DNA of 64,000 bases from UBA5266 sp964610025 (GTDB taxonomy: Bacteria; Bacteroidota; Bacteroidia; Bacteroidales; WCHB1-69). A program made the position numbers and the translations under genes. The notes under the pieces are model-generated. The model was not told where the DNA came from and ran no database searches. It saw only the letters and a list, made by a program, of their open reading frames with translations. The stretch spans positions 49,365 to 113,364 of the forward strand of contig CAZSTX010000002.1 of the NCBI GenBank assembly GCA_964610025.1, given 5' to 3'. The first letter of the stretch is position 1, and the number at the start of each line of letters is the position of its first letter. Shown piece after piece: positions 41,077 to 52,400 of the stretch.

Positions 41077-41835
41077 TTGGCGTTATTTTCTTTATTAAAA
41101 AAAAAATTTTTGAAGAATATTTTTTACACATATATTGTCGTAATAATTTTTGGCATACATTATACTACTATTTATGCTCAACGCAAGCCACAAAGAGCTC
41201 CCAATTTAGTATATTATGACCAAAAAAAGTTTCATTTTGGATTTATGATTGGTTATAATATGGCAAATTTTGCTATTAAGCCTAAAACGAATTTAAATCC
41301 ATTTGATTCTTTAATGATAATTGAAACAACACCAATGAGTGGATTTAATATTGGAATTATTTCTGATTTACATTTAGGAAACCATTTTAATTTACGTTTT
41401 GTTCCTGAAATTTCTTTGCAAGATAGAATTGTAACTTACAATATTCGATATAATAATAACTCTTTATTTAAAGTAGATAAAAAAATAGAATCAGTTAACT
41501 TAAACTTTCCATTATTAGTAAAAATGAAATCTATTCGTATGCAAAATGTTCGTTTTTATGTAATTACTGGAGCACAATATAGTATTGATCTTGCATCACA
41601 AGCAAAAAAACAGTCGCAATCAACAGATGTTGTAAGACTTAAACTACTAAGAAGCGATGTCCAAGCTCAAATAGGTAGTGGGATTGACATGTATATGAAT
41701 TTATTTAAATTTAGTATTGAGTTTAAAATGTCTTATGGCATACTCAATTTATTGAAAAATGAAGATAATTTTTATACCAATAGTATTGACCATTTGCGTT
41801 CAAAAATCTTTCATCTTTCATTTTTATTCGAATAA
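41077..41835 (+). CDS. porT: PorT/SprT-like outer-membrane protein of the type IX secretion system
   Basis: Up to 252 residues. A hydrophobic signal segment (NIFYTYIVVIIFGIHYTTIY, then AQ) is followed by beta-strand-rich sequence with FHFGFMIGYNMANFAIKP and MSGFNIGIISDLHLGNHFNL. LRFVPEISLQDR and LNFPLLVKMKS also fit the PorT family of small porin-like T9SS proteins. There is no ATG before the signal peptide; the start is TTG at 41077 or 41110. The two T9SS-tagged proteins in this window would be clients of the system it serves. A generic porin-like protein is the alternative. Confidence 0.75.
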   Translation: MALFSLLKKKFLKNIFYTYIVVIIFGIHYTTIYAQRKPQRAPNLVYYDQKKFHFGFMIGYNMANFAIKPKTNLNPFDSLMIIETTPMSGFNIGIISDLHLGNHFNLRFVPEISLQDRIVTYNIRYNNNSLFKVDKKIESVNLNFPLLVKMKSIRMQNVRFYVITGAQYSIDLASQAKKQSQSTDVVRLKLLRSDVQAQIGSGIDMYMNLFKFSIEFKMSYGILNLLKNEDNFYTNSIDHLRSKIFHLSFLFE

Positions 41836-41847
41836 AAAACTTTTATT

Positions 41848-42573
41848 ATGGTTAATAGATGTAAACTAAGCGTAAATATAAATAAAATAGCTACTTTGCG
41901 TAATGCTAGAGGCGAAAATATGCCCAACCTTATTCAAACAGCAATAGATTGTGAAAAATTTGGAGCACAAGGAATTACTGTTCATCCTCGTCCCGATGAG
42001 CGGCATATTCGCTATCAAGATGTTATAGATTTAAAGTCTGTTATAACTACCGAATTTAATATAGAAGGTTATCCTTCTGATACATTTATAGATTTAGTAT
42101 TACGTGTTAAACCTCATCAGGTAACTTTAGTGCCTGACCCGCCAGATGTTCTTACTTCTAATGCTGGTTGGGATACTATAAAAAATGCTGATTTTTTAAA
42201 AAAAATCATAGCTATATTTCATGGTGAAAACATACGCACTTCTATTTTTGTTGAGGCTAATCCCATTATGATAGAAAATGCCAAAAATTGTGGAACTAAT
42301 CGAGTGGAACTTTATACAAAATCGTATGCTTCATTATTTCCGTCAAATCGAACACTTGCAATAAAAGATTTTATAACAGCTGCTCAAAAAGCAGAAGATG
42401 TAGGGTTAGAATTAAATGCAGGGCATGATTTGAATTTAGAAAATTTGGTATATTTCTATGCTAGTATTCCTAATTTGAAAGAAGTGTCTATAGGGCATGC
42501 ACTTATTTGTGATGCTTTGTATTATGGGTTACAAAATACGATACAAATGTATTTACAATGTTTGAATAAATAA
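41848..42573 (+). CDS. pdxJ: Pyridoxine 5'-phosphate synthase
   Basis: Condenses 1-deoxyxylulose 5-phosphate with 3-amino-2-oxopropyl phosphate in vitamin B6 synthesis. A 241-residue TIM-barrel protein with LSVNINKIATLRNARG, GAQGITVHPRPDERHIRYQD and VTLVPDPPD. LELNAGHDLNLEN and the phosphate loop EVSIGHALICDAL follow. It starts 12 bases after the PorT-like gene and converges on the TPR gene with three bases between. Confidence 0.96.
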   Translation: MVNRCKLSVNINKIATLRNARGENMPNLIQTAIDCEKFGAQGITVHPRPDERHIRYQDVIDLKSVITTEFNIEGYPSDTFIDLVLRVKPHQVTLVPDPPDVLTSNAGWDTIKNADFLKKIIAIFHGENIRTSIFVEANPIMIENAKNCGTNRVELYTKSYASLFPSNRTLAIKDFITAAQKAEDVGLELNAGHDLNLENLVYFYASIPNLKEVSIGHALICDALYYGLQNTIQMYLQCLNK

Positions 42574-42576
42574 ATT

Positions 42577-43755
42577 TTATTTATTCAATTTTTCGTCTAT
42601 TTCCTTTATTTTTACAGAAAACTCTTCTATTTCATCTTCTTTTTTATCAATACGAGGATAAACTGTTTTCAACATAATTAGAGTATTTCTATCGTTTGGG
42701 TCTAACTCATGGGCTTTTTCAAGTAATGGAAGAGCTTTTCTTAATATAATTTGACATTCTTCTTTTACTTTTTCGTATTCATCATTATCCTCAATATCAT
42801 CTATTTTATTGAATTTTTCAGCATAATGATTATAATAACTATTTCCTAAATTATAGATAATATTAATATCGTTAGGTTTAATTTCTAAGGCTTGAGTTAA
42901 ATATTTTTCTGCTTCTTCATATTTTTTCTGGTCGCTAAATGCGGTTCCAAGTCCGAATAATAATAAATAATTATTGGGGTCTTTGGCAAGTGCTTCGTTC
43001 ATTATAGCAGTAGCTTCTTCTGTTTCGCCAGCCCACATTAATATTATTGATTTATTGATAATATATTTGATATTGAAGGAGGTGTCTTCTGCTGGTCTTG
43101 CTTTAATTGTTTTTAGTGCTCGTACTGTATCGTTTTCTTCTTTATATATTAAGGCTAATTGAGTGTAAGGTTCTGCCATTAGCGTAGGTCTTTTTTTATT
43201 AATCATTGCACTATAACGTGCTTTTGCAATGTCTTTTTTATTAGCATATTCGGCTGTTATGGCGTAAATAAAATTACCGCTTTCGCTATGAGGATTGCAG
43301 TTATAGCATTTTTCGGCAAGTACTAATGCGCGTTCAAAATTGGTGTTGTTGAGTTCTTTTAATGTTTCATTATACAGCAAATCAGCACAATACTCTATTC
43401 CTTTTATGGGATTGTTTGGCATCATTGTAGAAGCTTCTACTGTTTTGTCTATTTGCAATGCTTTAATATAAGAGTCGTAAGCAATTTCGCCACAATTATC
43501 ACATAATTTTTGATATTCTGATTTTGGATTTTCTTGTTTGGCATATCCTATTTGTAAATAAATATTCCCTCGATAGAACCATGTACGAGCATCATTTTTT
43601 GTGTCTTCGTGTTGTGAAGCTTTGTCTATTGCTATTTTGGCTCTATCCCAATATTTATTTGAATAGTGGTTGTAAGCATTACTTAATTCTTTTTTTTGAG
43701 CCATGCTCATTGTTACTAAAGTAACTAATCCGATAATAAAAACAAATTTTTTCAT
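42577..43755 (-). CDS. Periplasmic/secreted TPR-repeat protein
   Basis: A 392-residue protein with signal peptide MKKFVFIIGLVTLVTMSMAQ. Several tetratricopeptide repeats follow. The clearest lie at about 260-350 (NYLLLFGLGTAFSDQKKYEE with AEKYLTQALEIKPNDINIIY, then LGNSYYNHYAEKF). The C-terminus is a charged coiled-coil-like helix (KKEDEIEEFSVKIKEIDEKL). TPR proteins of this kind act as scaffolds. The gene is 20 bases downstream of gyrA on the same strand. Its partner is unknown. Confidence 0.8.
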   Translation of the reverse strand: MKKFVFIIGLVTLVTMSMAQKKELSNAYNHYSNKYWDRAKIAIDKASQHEDTKNDARTWFYRGNIYLQIGYAKQENPKSEYQKLCDNCGEIAYDSYIKALQIDKTVEASTMMPNNPIKGIEYCADLLYNETLKELNNTNFERALVLAEKCYNCNPHSESGNFIYAITAEYANKKDIAKARYSAMINKKRPTLMAEPYTQLALIYKEENDTVRALKTIKARPAEDTSFNIKYIINKSIILMWAGETEEATAIMNEALAKDPNNYLLLFGLGTAFSDQKKYEEAEKYLTQALEIKPNDINIIYNLGNSYYNHYAEKFNKIDDIEDNDEYEKVKEECQIILRKALPLLEKAHELDPNDRNTLIMLKTVYPRIDKKEDEIEEFSVKIKEIDEKLNK

Positions 43756-43775
43756 GTTATTTTTTTATTTATTGT

Positions 43776-46307
43776 TTAATTTTCGTTTTCAATTATTTCT
43801 TTATTTTGCTCATTTTCATGCTCTATGCTGTTTTCATCTTCCTCATCTTCTGATGGAACTTTTGTAACAGCAGCAATTATATCGTCATCTTTTAAATTAA
43901 TAAGTTTAACACCTTGGGTAGCTCTTCCAATTACACGTAAATCGGCAACTTTCATTCTAATAATGATTCCACTGCGATTAATAATCATTATATCTTCTTT
44001 GTCATTAACATTTTTAATAGCAATGAGATTGCCTGTTTTGTCGGTAATATTAATAGTTTTTATACCTTTTCCGCCTCTATTAGTTTCTCTATAATCGTCT
44101 AATGAAGAACGTTTTCCGAATCCATTTTCTGATACAACTAAAATGTCGTCTATGGGTTCATTTTCTGTTTCTTGGTTAACGCAAATCATGCTAACAACTT
44201 GGTCTGTTTTGTTAGCAAGTGTAATTCCTTTAACACCAGACGCATTACGTCCCATAGGGCGTACTCTGTTTTCATGAAATCGTATTGCTTTGCCAGAGTA
44301 TAGCGCCATTAGGATTATTGAATTTCCATCTGTTAGTTTTGCTTGCAATAAATTATCTCCTTCGCGAATTGTAATTGCATTAATACCATTTTGTCGTGGT
44401 CTTGAATATGCTTCGAGAGGTGTTTTCTTTATGATTCCTTTTTCAGTACATAAAATAATATAATTGTTATTAATATATTCTTTATCTGAAAGATTAATGA
44501 CATTTATTACTGCTTTAATTTTATCGTCAGGTGCAATACTTATCAGATTTTGTATAGCACGTCCTTTTGATGCTTTTGACCCTTCGGGGATTTCGAATAC
44601 ACGTAGCCAAAAACATTTTCCTTTTTGTGTAAAAAACAACAGATAATTATGATTAGTAGCTGTATATAAGTGTTCTATAAAGTCTGTATCTCGTGCGTCA
44701 GAGCCTCTTGAACCTTTGCCGCCTCTGTTTTGAACTTTGTATTCTTTTAAGCTTGTACGTTTAATGTAGCCTAAATGTGAAATTGTTATAATTACGTCTT
44801 CATCAGAAATTGTATCTTCGATTCGGAAATCGCTTGCTGTATATTCTATATTACTTCGGGCTTCATCTCCGTATTTTTCTTTTATCTCTAACAATTCGTC
44901 TTTTATTACTTGCATTCGCATGTCTTCGCTTGCAAGTAAGCGTGTTAGATAATCAATTTTAATTTGCAGCTCATCGTATTCTTTTTGTAGCTTTTCTTTT
45001 TCTAATCCAACTAATTGGCGTAATCGCATTTCTACAATAGCTGCTGCTTGTATTTCTGTGAAAGACCATTTTTCCATCAATCCATTTCGAGCTTCTTCTA
45101 CTGTTTTAGACGCTCTTATTAAGTCTATAATTTCGTCTATAATATCCAGTGCTTTTAATAGTCCTTCAAGAATGTGTGCTCTTTCTTCGGCTTTTCGTAG
45201 CTCGTATTGTGATCTTCGAATTACTATTTCGTGTCGGTGTTCTACATAATAATGGATTAATTCTTTTAGATTTAATACTTTTGGTTGTCCATTAACTAAG
45301 GCAACATTATTGACACTGAATGAAGATTGTAATGGTGTAAATTGATATAATTTATTGATTACTATGCTTGTTATTGCGTCTCGTTTGAGTTCTAAAACTA
45401 TTCGAATATCTTTTTTAGATTCGTCTCTTATTTCTGCTATTCCTTCTATTTTTCCTTCTTTAACTGCATCGGCAATTTTGCGTACCATTTCTGATTTGCT
45501 AACTTGATAAGGAATGTTTTGGATAATTATTTTTTCTCTTCCATGTGAGTGATCTTCCATTTCTGTAACAACATCTCCTCGCATTATTATACGTCCTCTT
45601 CCTGTGTGAAATGCATCTTTTACGCCATCGTAACCATAAATAGTACAGCCTGTAGGGAAGTCGGGAGCTTTTATAAACTCCATTAAAGCATCTATAGTTA
45701 TTTCTTTATCATTGATATAAGCAATAATTCCGTCTACAACTTCGCTTAAATTATGTGGAGGCATATTGGTTGCCATGCCTACTGCAATACCTGAAGAACC
45801 ATTTAATAAAAGATTGGGTATTTTAGCAGGCAAAACAGTCGGTTCTTTTAATGAATCGTCAAAGTTTGGTTGAAAATTAACAGTTTCTTTGTCAATATCG
45901 ATTAACATTTCTTCTGCTATTTTTTTCATTCTTGCTTCGGTATATCGCATTGCTGCTGGTCCGTCGCCATCTATAGAGCCAAAATTACCTTGACCATCTA
46001 CCAAAGGATAACGTAATGACCAATCTTGTGCCATGCGCACCATAGCATCATACACAGCTGTATCGCCATGAGGGTGATATTTTCCTAATACTTCTCCAAC
46101 TATTCTTGCTGACTTTTTGGTAGGGCTATTAGATAAAATTTTTGTATCCCACATAGCGTACATTATTCGTCTGTGAACTGGTTTGAACCCATCTCTAACA
46201 TCAGGTAATGCTCTTGATACGATTACCGACATAGAATAATCGATATATGCCGATTTCATTTGTTTTTCTATATTTACCTGAATTACTCTTTCGCCTTTTG
46301 TTTCCAT
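43776..46307 (-). CDS. gyrA: DNA gyrase subunit A
   Basis: Start ATG 46307 (METKGERVIQVNIEKQMKSA) is preferred over a TTG three codons upstream, giving 843 residues. The breakage-reunion domain has DVRDGFKPVHRRIMYAM and the active-site Tyr region AAMRYTEARM. The beta-pinwheel C-terminal domain includes the GyrA-box-like QNRGGKGSRG, and the tail is acidic. In the quinolone-determining region (KYHPHGDTAVYDAMVRMAQ) Thr stands where E. coli has Ser83, and Asp87 is kept. ParC would lack the GyrA box. Confidence 0.95.
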   Translation of the reverse strand: METKGERVIQVNIEKQMKSAYIDYSMSVIVSRALPDVRDGFKPVHRRIMYAMWDTKILSNSPTKKSARIVGEVLGKYHPHGDTAVYDAMVRMAQDWSLRYPLVDGQGNFGSIDGDGPAAMRYTEARMKKIAEEMLIDIDKETVNFQPNFDDSLKEPTVLPAKIPNLLLNGSSGIAVGMATNMPPHNLSEVVDGIIAYINDKEITIDALMEFIKAPDFPTGCTIYGYDGVKDAFHTGRGRIIMRGDVVTEMEDHSHGREKIIIQNIPYQVSKSEMVRKIADAVKEGKIEGIAEIRDESKKDIRIVLELKRDAITSIVINKLYQFTPLQSSFSVNNVALVNGQPKVLNLKELIHYYVEHRHEIVIRRSQYELRKAEERAHILEGLLKALDIIDEIIDLIRASKTVEEARNGLMEKWSFTEIQAAAIVEMRLRQLVGLEKEKLQKEYDELQIKIDYLTRLLASEDMRMQVIKDELLEIKEKYGDEARSNIEYTASDFRIEDTISDEDVIITISHLGYIKRTSLKEYKVQNRGGKGSRGSDARDTDFIEHLYTATNHNYLLFFTQKGKCFWLRVFEIPEGSKASKGRAIQNLISIAPDDKIKAVINVINLSDKEYINNNYIILCTEKGIIKKTPLEAYSRPRQNGINAITIREGDNLLQAKLTDGNSIILMALYSGKAIRFHENRVRPMGRNASGVKGITLANKTDQVVSMICVNQETENEPIDDILVVSENGFGKRSSLDDYRETNRGGKGIKTINITDKTGNLIAIKNVNDKEDIMIINRSGIIIRMKVADLRVIGRATQGVKLINLKDDDIIAAVTKVPSEDEEDENSIEHENEQNKEIIENEN

Positions 46308-46343
46308 TTTTATCAAATGCTATGTTTTAATTATCAATTAGAT

Positions 46344-46357
46344 ACGATTTGTATCGT
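46344..46357. promoter_or_regulatory. Palindrome upstream of gyrA
   Basis: ACGAT-TTGT-ATCGT is a perfect 5-bp inverted repeat, 37 bases before the gyrA ATG, in a gap without an obvious TAnnTTTG match. It could be an operator. Confidence 0.4.
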
Positions 46358-46439
46358 GTATCTACGAAAATACAAAAAAAAACAATATAAACATTCATTT
46401 AATATAAAGTTTTTTAATTCTGATACTATAAAAAATACT

Positions 46440-49400
46440 TTATTTTTGTATTACCATTTTTCTTATGATACGTTGCCCTTGGTAGTTGATGTAATAATAA
46501 TAAATCCCATTCTCTAATTTTTCTATTGGGAGTTTTAACTCTTGCAATCCTGCTGGCGATTTTATTTTTTTTTCGTAAAGGTTTTGTCCACTAATTGTCA
46601 TTAATTTGAAAGTTATTTCGCTTGCTGTTGGGATAAAATAAGATATTATGGTGTAATTTTGTGCTGGATTTGGTGTGTTTTGATTTATAGTCCAAAATTT
46701 ATTTTCTTGTTCATTTATTCCGGTAGTTGTTTTAACACATGGATAAATGCTTAATCCATATAATTCGGAATAAACATAAGATGTTAACATATAGGTTGTT
46801 TCGTGTTCGAGATTGGGGATTTGATATGGTTTGGAAAAATTTAAAGTTACTAAGCCTGAATCTAAATAAAAAACTTTTTCTTTAAGAGTAGTAATATTTC
46901 CTTGTTTGTCGTCAATTATTAAATAGACATCATCTTCTCTTGTATAATCTTTTTTTGCATTATACAATACGATACTAGCATATTTATATGTATTTATCAA
47001 ATCACAAGAGTCAACAACGGGGGATAAAATAGAAATAACTTTAAGAAATGACTCTATAGAACAGCAATTGATGCTTTTTTTGTTGTTATTGACGTTAATA
47101 TCGCATGGTAATGCAGCTGTTACTGACAAGTTAAAAGTAGGATTTAAAGGAACTACATAGGGTTGAGTAAAAGTATAAGTGTTTTTTTCGTTAGGATTTA
47201 GTGTAATAGTAGCTATTTCGACTATGTCATTTGCTTCGTCTATTTGAAGACGTAAGGGAATATTATGAGCTTTTATATTTCCTGTATTTTTAATAAAAAT
47301 AGTTGTATAAACATTACTTCCAGCTATTTCACATTCTTTGCTTACAATAGAGTCAATTGATAAGTCGGGGATAATGGTGATGCTTTTTATAGGAAGTGTA
47401 TCGTTGAAAGGATTACTATCAATATTTTTAATGTAACAGTTAAAATGGTAAGTACCTCCTAATGAATAATCGAAATTGTTTTCTATAATAACAGTGTGAT
47501 TACTATTGGCTGTTATTTTTCCTGTATTTATTGTTTTTGAATATGTTTGATTTACCGCTCCACTTACTTTAATTGTTATAGTAACAGGAGTTTCTGAAAA
47601 GTCTAAGTCTTTATTTACATTATTAGTAATAGTTGCTGATAATGATTGATTAGACAAATCGCAAGCTATTAATTTGTCCAATGTTTGGATATCTAAATTT
47701 GTTAATCCTATTTCATAATTAGAAGCAATTTTTAATCTATCTATCCACATATCATCTCCTCCTTCGCTTATTGCTTCTAATGCAAATATTAAACAATTTT
47801 CTGTTGAATAATTTAATAAATCGATAGTATAGTTTTTCCAACTTAGTGTAGTAGCCGATGCATCGTAACGGTAAATAGTTTGTAAAGTGGTAAATGTATG
47901 GCCGCCATCTTTAGATATTTTTAATAAGATACGGTCTTTAGCATTTGGATTTTTATTGTTATGAGCAAACCAAAATGCTATTATTGGGAATGCTGCCCCT
48001 TTTATATTAATGGGATAAAATGTTAAAATAGAAGTGTCGCCAGCTGAATAACCTATGTGTAAAGCTCCCGTTCCATAAATGGGATTTATACTTGGGTTTG
48101 TATTGATTTTCCATGCAATATTATTGCTTTTAATTACTTGATAATCATTTGTTTCTATGCTAAAATCATTATCATAAGGGAATGTTATCATATTTACATT
48201 GTAAGTGGTATAAAGCGTGTCGTCGCTATGAATAACATCGTTGCTACAATAATAATGAACTTTAATGTTATACGTTCCAGGAGTATGAATGTCAATAGAA
48301 TCGATTGTAATTTCTTTTTCTTCAAACCCAATCGAGCCATTACTAATTGTTTTTTGTATCTGTTGGTTGATAGCTCCTGTAATATGAATATAGAAAGTAA
48401 TAGGATTATCAAAAAAGTTAACAATTTTTGTTCCTTCGTTTTTTAATCTGACTTTTAAAGCAGTCTTTTTAGGAAAACATATTTCATCAACCGTATTTAT
48501 AGGCGAAACTATTGATTTAGCAATTATATTTCCGCCTAAATAGTATCCATAAGCATTTTGCCTTAACGTGTCGTCATTATTAATGGCATCTATTTGATTA
48601 TTTGGAAGGCTTGTCCAAATTTTAAATTTGTCAATAGTATCAAAAATAGGAGTATATGTTCCTATTGTTATTGTATCTGTAAAGTCTTCTGGTAAATTTC
48701 CATTCCATTGATATGGTGTTTGAAAAATGCCGTTTTTAGTCCATTCTATGTTGCATGTAATTAGATTTTTAATTCCTTTGTTTTTTATTATTATCTGAAT
48801 AGGAATTAATTGAAAACATTGAGCTGTGTCTTTTGGGCTTATAATTTTGAATAGTGCTGCTGAATTGCTATCGTTGATAATGTTGTTGCTTTTTGTATAA
48901 AACCAATTGGAAATACTAAAGGAAGTTCCAATGCTATCAATCAGTGTAATAGAATATTCAATACGAGTGTCATAAGGTTTTTGGGGTATTGTTGTTTTAT
49001 ATAGTGAATCGAAAACAATGGTAGTCATTACGATAGTATCGTAGGTTGTTGTGTTTTTATAAGTATATGCTACATTTAGAACAGGTTTTAAGTTCGGAAG
49101 AGAATTAAAAGATTGAATGCGAGCATTTATTTCAAATGGACCTATTGCGTGAATGGTGTCTTTTACAAGAGGTGGTATAAATTCGGCTACAATTCCAGCT
49201 TTTCCAAACACTTTTAACATCAATGTGTCATCATCTTTAATAGGATCGATTATGCCATTAGGCATACTAACCCATGCTATAATAGTATCTGTTTTGTTAG
49301 GAGTAGGAGTATAGGTGCCTAATAAAACTGTATCAGAAAATTGTTCGAATAAACTTGGATTGCCTTTCCATATAACTGAAGTTTTAAGTTGATTGTTAAC

Positions 49401-52400
49401 AGACCAGTTAATTAAACAGGAATCTAATTGACGGATACCTTTATTTGTAATAACTACTTTTACAGGAGTTAAAACTGTTGCTGCTGTTTCTTTCTTGGGA
49501 TGTAAGATAGATGTTAATTCTGCTGTGTTGCTATCATTAGCCACAAGATGAAATTTAAAACGTGTAAATGGTTTGTAAGATGATAGATTTTGTGTGAAAA
49601 AATTTGTCAACGAAGTGCCATAACCAAAAGCACTTGCTCCAGATTCATTAATATAATTCCATGCAAATGTACTGTTTGCTATTCCATGCTGGTCGATATA
49701 ATAAATGATTAAATTTTTATTTGGGCGTAAAACAAAAGGTTTTGATAAATTAATTGTATACCAAGTCCCTGCAACAGCAGATAATGTCATTGAGCCACTC
49801 CACACTAATGTTGCTCCGTCGAGGATAGGGTCGATATAATTAGCTATTGTAATGATTGTATCGTCAACTTCTTTGCAATAAACAGTTTGATTATTTCTTA
49901 CTGTATTATAAGCATATCCGGCATCTTCTAATGATTGCCATGCAATAGATACTATTCTAATAGAAGATGTTATATCTCCCAATTCTTTATTTTTATAAAT
50001 TACACGAGAATAACTTGCTGGATAACGGCAATCAAATGGGACTACAAAAGAACCTCCAATGTAAGGACTTATGGGAGTAATGATTGAATCGGGAGCTTTT
50101 GGACGTTGAATATAAAAATTATTTTCAACATGTATAATGCTGCCTAAACTGTCAACAACACTTAAAGAATAAATAACCTTAGAAGTAAAAGGACTTTGTT
50201 TTAAAATAGCTGTCCAAAGTGTATCATTTCCAGTATTAATCATAGAAATAGTGTCGTAAATAGTTGTGTTATTATACACATAGGCTATTTTTAATCTTAT
50301 GTTTGTATCGATGGGTTGAGATGTTAATGAAATAATTTTAGCATTAACTTTAAAAGGACCTGTATGAAATACAGTATCTTGTGGTCCTGAAAGATTGATT
50401 GTTACAGCTGCATTATTTGCAATTGTTGCAGTCAATGTGTCGTCATAGGTAATAGTGTCTGTTTTTCCATTTGGCAAACTTACCCATATTGTAATTTTGT
50501 CATTTTTTCTTGCAGTAGGGGTATAATAACCAACGGTAATTGTATCGTTAAAATCTTCGGGTAAATTTCCTTGCCATATTTTTGTTGATTGAAAAATCCC
50601 ATTTAACGACCAGCTAATATTACATGATTTTAAATGAGCTATGCCTTTGTTTTTAATAGTAACTCTAATAGGAATATTATCTATATTAGGAGCAATTAAT
50701 ATGTTTTCTGTTGGACTATCTATCGAAAGTAGTGCTACTGAATTAGAGTCGTTTATACTGCCTATAATAAAGAATTGGGCATTAGGGCGATTGTATTCAA
50801 AGCCACCATTGAAACTAGAATAATAAATTGGGAAGATATTGTCTTCGTAATCGGTAACAGTCATGTAATTTGGAAATGTACTTGTTGCATAAAAACTAGC
50901 ATAGGGAAACGCATAATTGCCATCATAATTCTCCCAATAAACCATTAAATGCTTATTAGGAGTTAAAAAAAATGGTTTTGTTAGCGTTATTTCTATCCAG
51001 CCAGATTTTGTCAATATTAATGTATCAGTCCATACCAAAGTTGCTCCACTGACAATAGGATTTTCATACACATTTGATATACTATTAGTATCTGCGATTT
51101 CTTTAAAATAACAATACTGATTAGCTGCATTGTTACATGTAGATAAAATTTGCCATGCTAATTTTGTTATTAATCCGCCACTTGACGAGGTGCTTAGTTC
51201 TGATGATTTAAACACTATTTTCGACCAGCTATAATCATAATATTTATATAATGGAGCAGTTTCTTGTTTGATTGTATCTTTTCCTATTGTAACATAGCCT
51301 GTTGTTGCACTTGTAACAATTCTTTTTATAAAAAATTGACTGTCTATTAAAATGTCATTCCCTAATGCATCTTTTCTGTTAATAGCATAGTAGACGCTTG
51401 TCCCAAAAATATATTGTGGAATAATTCCTTCAAATTGATTATTCCCAACAGCTTGCATTGTTATTGTATCATACGAGGTAATGCCATTATAAGTATAGGT
51501 AACAAACATATTTACAGGAAGCTGTATTGAGATGTTGTTGTGAGATAAAATGCTTGCCTTTACAGTAAAAGGTCCTGTGTTATAAATTGTATCGGGAATA
51601 TGAGAGAGAAAATTCATTGCTAATTCTGGCATCCCAAATATATATGCAGTTAACGTATCGTCGTTAGTAGTGCTATCTATTTGTCCATTAGGATTACTTA
51701 CCCAAACGATGATAGTGTCGTAATTATTTAATTTTGGAGTATAATAACCTATTGTGTCTATAGCATTAAAATCGCTTGGAATGTTGCCTCGCCAAACAAA
51801 TTTAGGTTGTATCACTCCATTTAAAGTGTAATTGATATAGCATGAATCTAAATCTTTAATTCCTTTATTTTTAATACTAACAATTATTGGCACTTGATGA
51901 CCGGGAGCAGTAATTACACTATCGTGAGGATTATTTATTTTGTGTAAGGCTACACTATTAGAATCGTTTGGACTTCCAAGAATATAGATACGTATATCGG
52001 GACGGTAATAGTTTAAAGTACCTGAAGTTATAGGAAACAAAAGATCAGAATATTTGTAAGCTGCTCTATAGTAGGGCAAAGTGTTGGTTGCTGCCCAATT
52101 AGTACTGATGTTATTATTGGAAGTTCCTTCTCGATTTTCCCAGTAAATCATTAGGTTTTTTCCTGGCGGGACCATAAATGGATTAGTTAAAGTGATTTCA
52201 TTCCATATAGATGCTGTAATATTATAATCATCAGCCCATACTAAGGTTGCACCATCTTTCAAAGGGTCAATATAATTAGTTATATTTATAGTTGTTTCAT
52301 TAACGATTTTAAAATAACATTTTTGATTTGTAATTAACCAAGTTGCATTTGGGAAAAAAGCTATTTTTTTAATTAATCCACCTGCTCCTGTCGGATTGAT

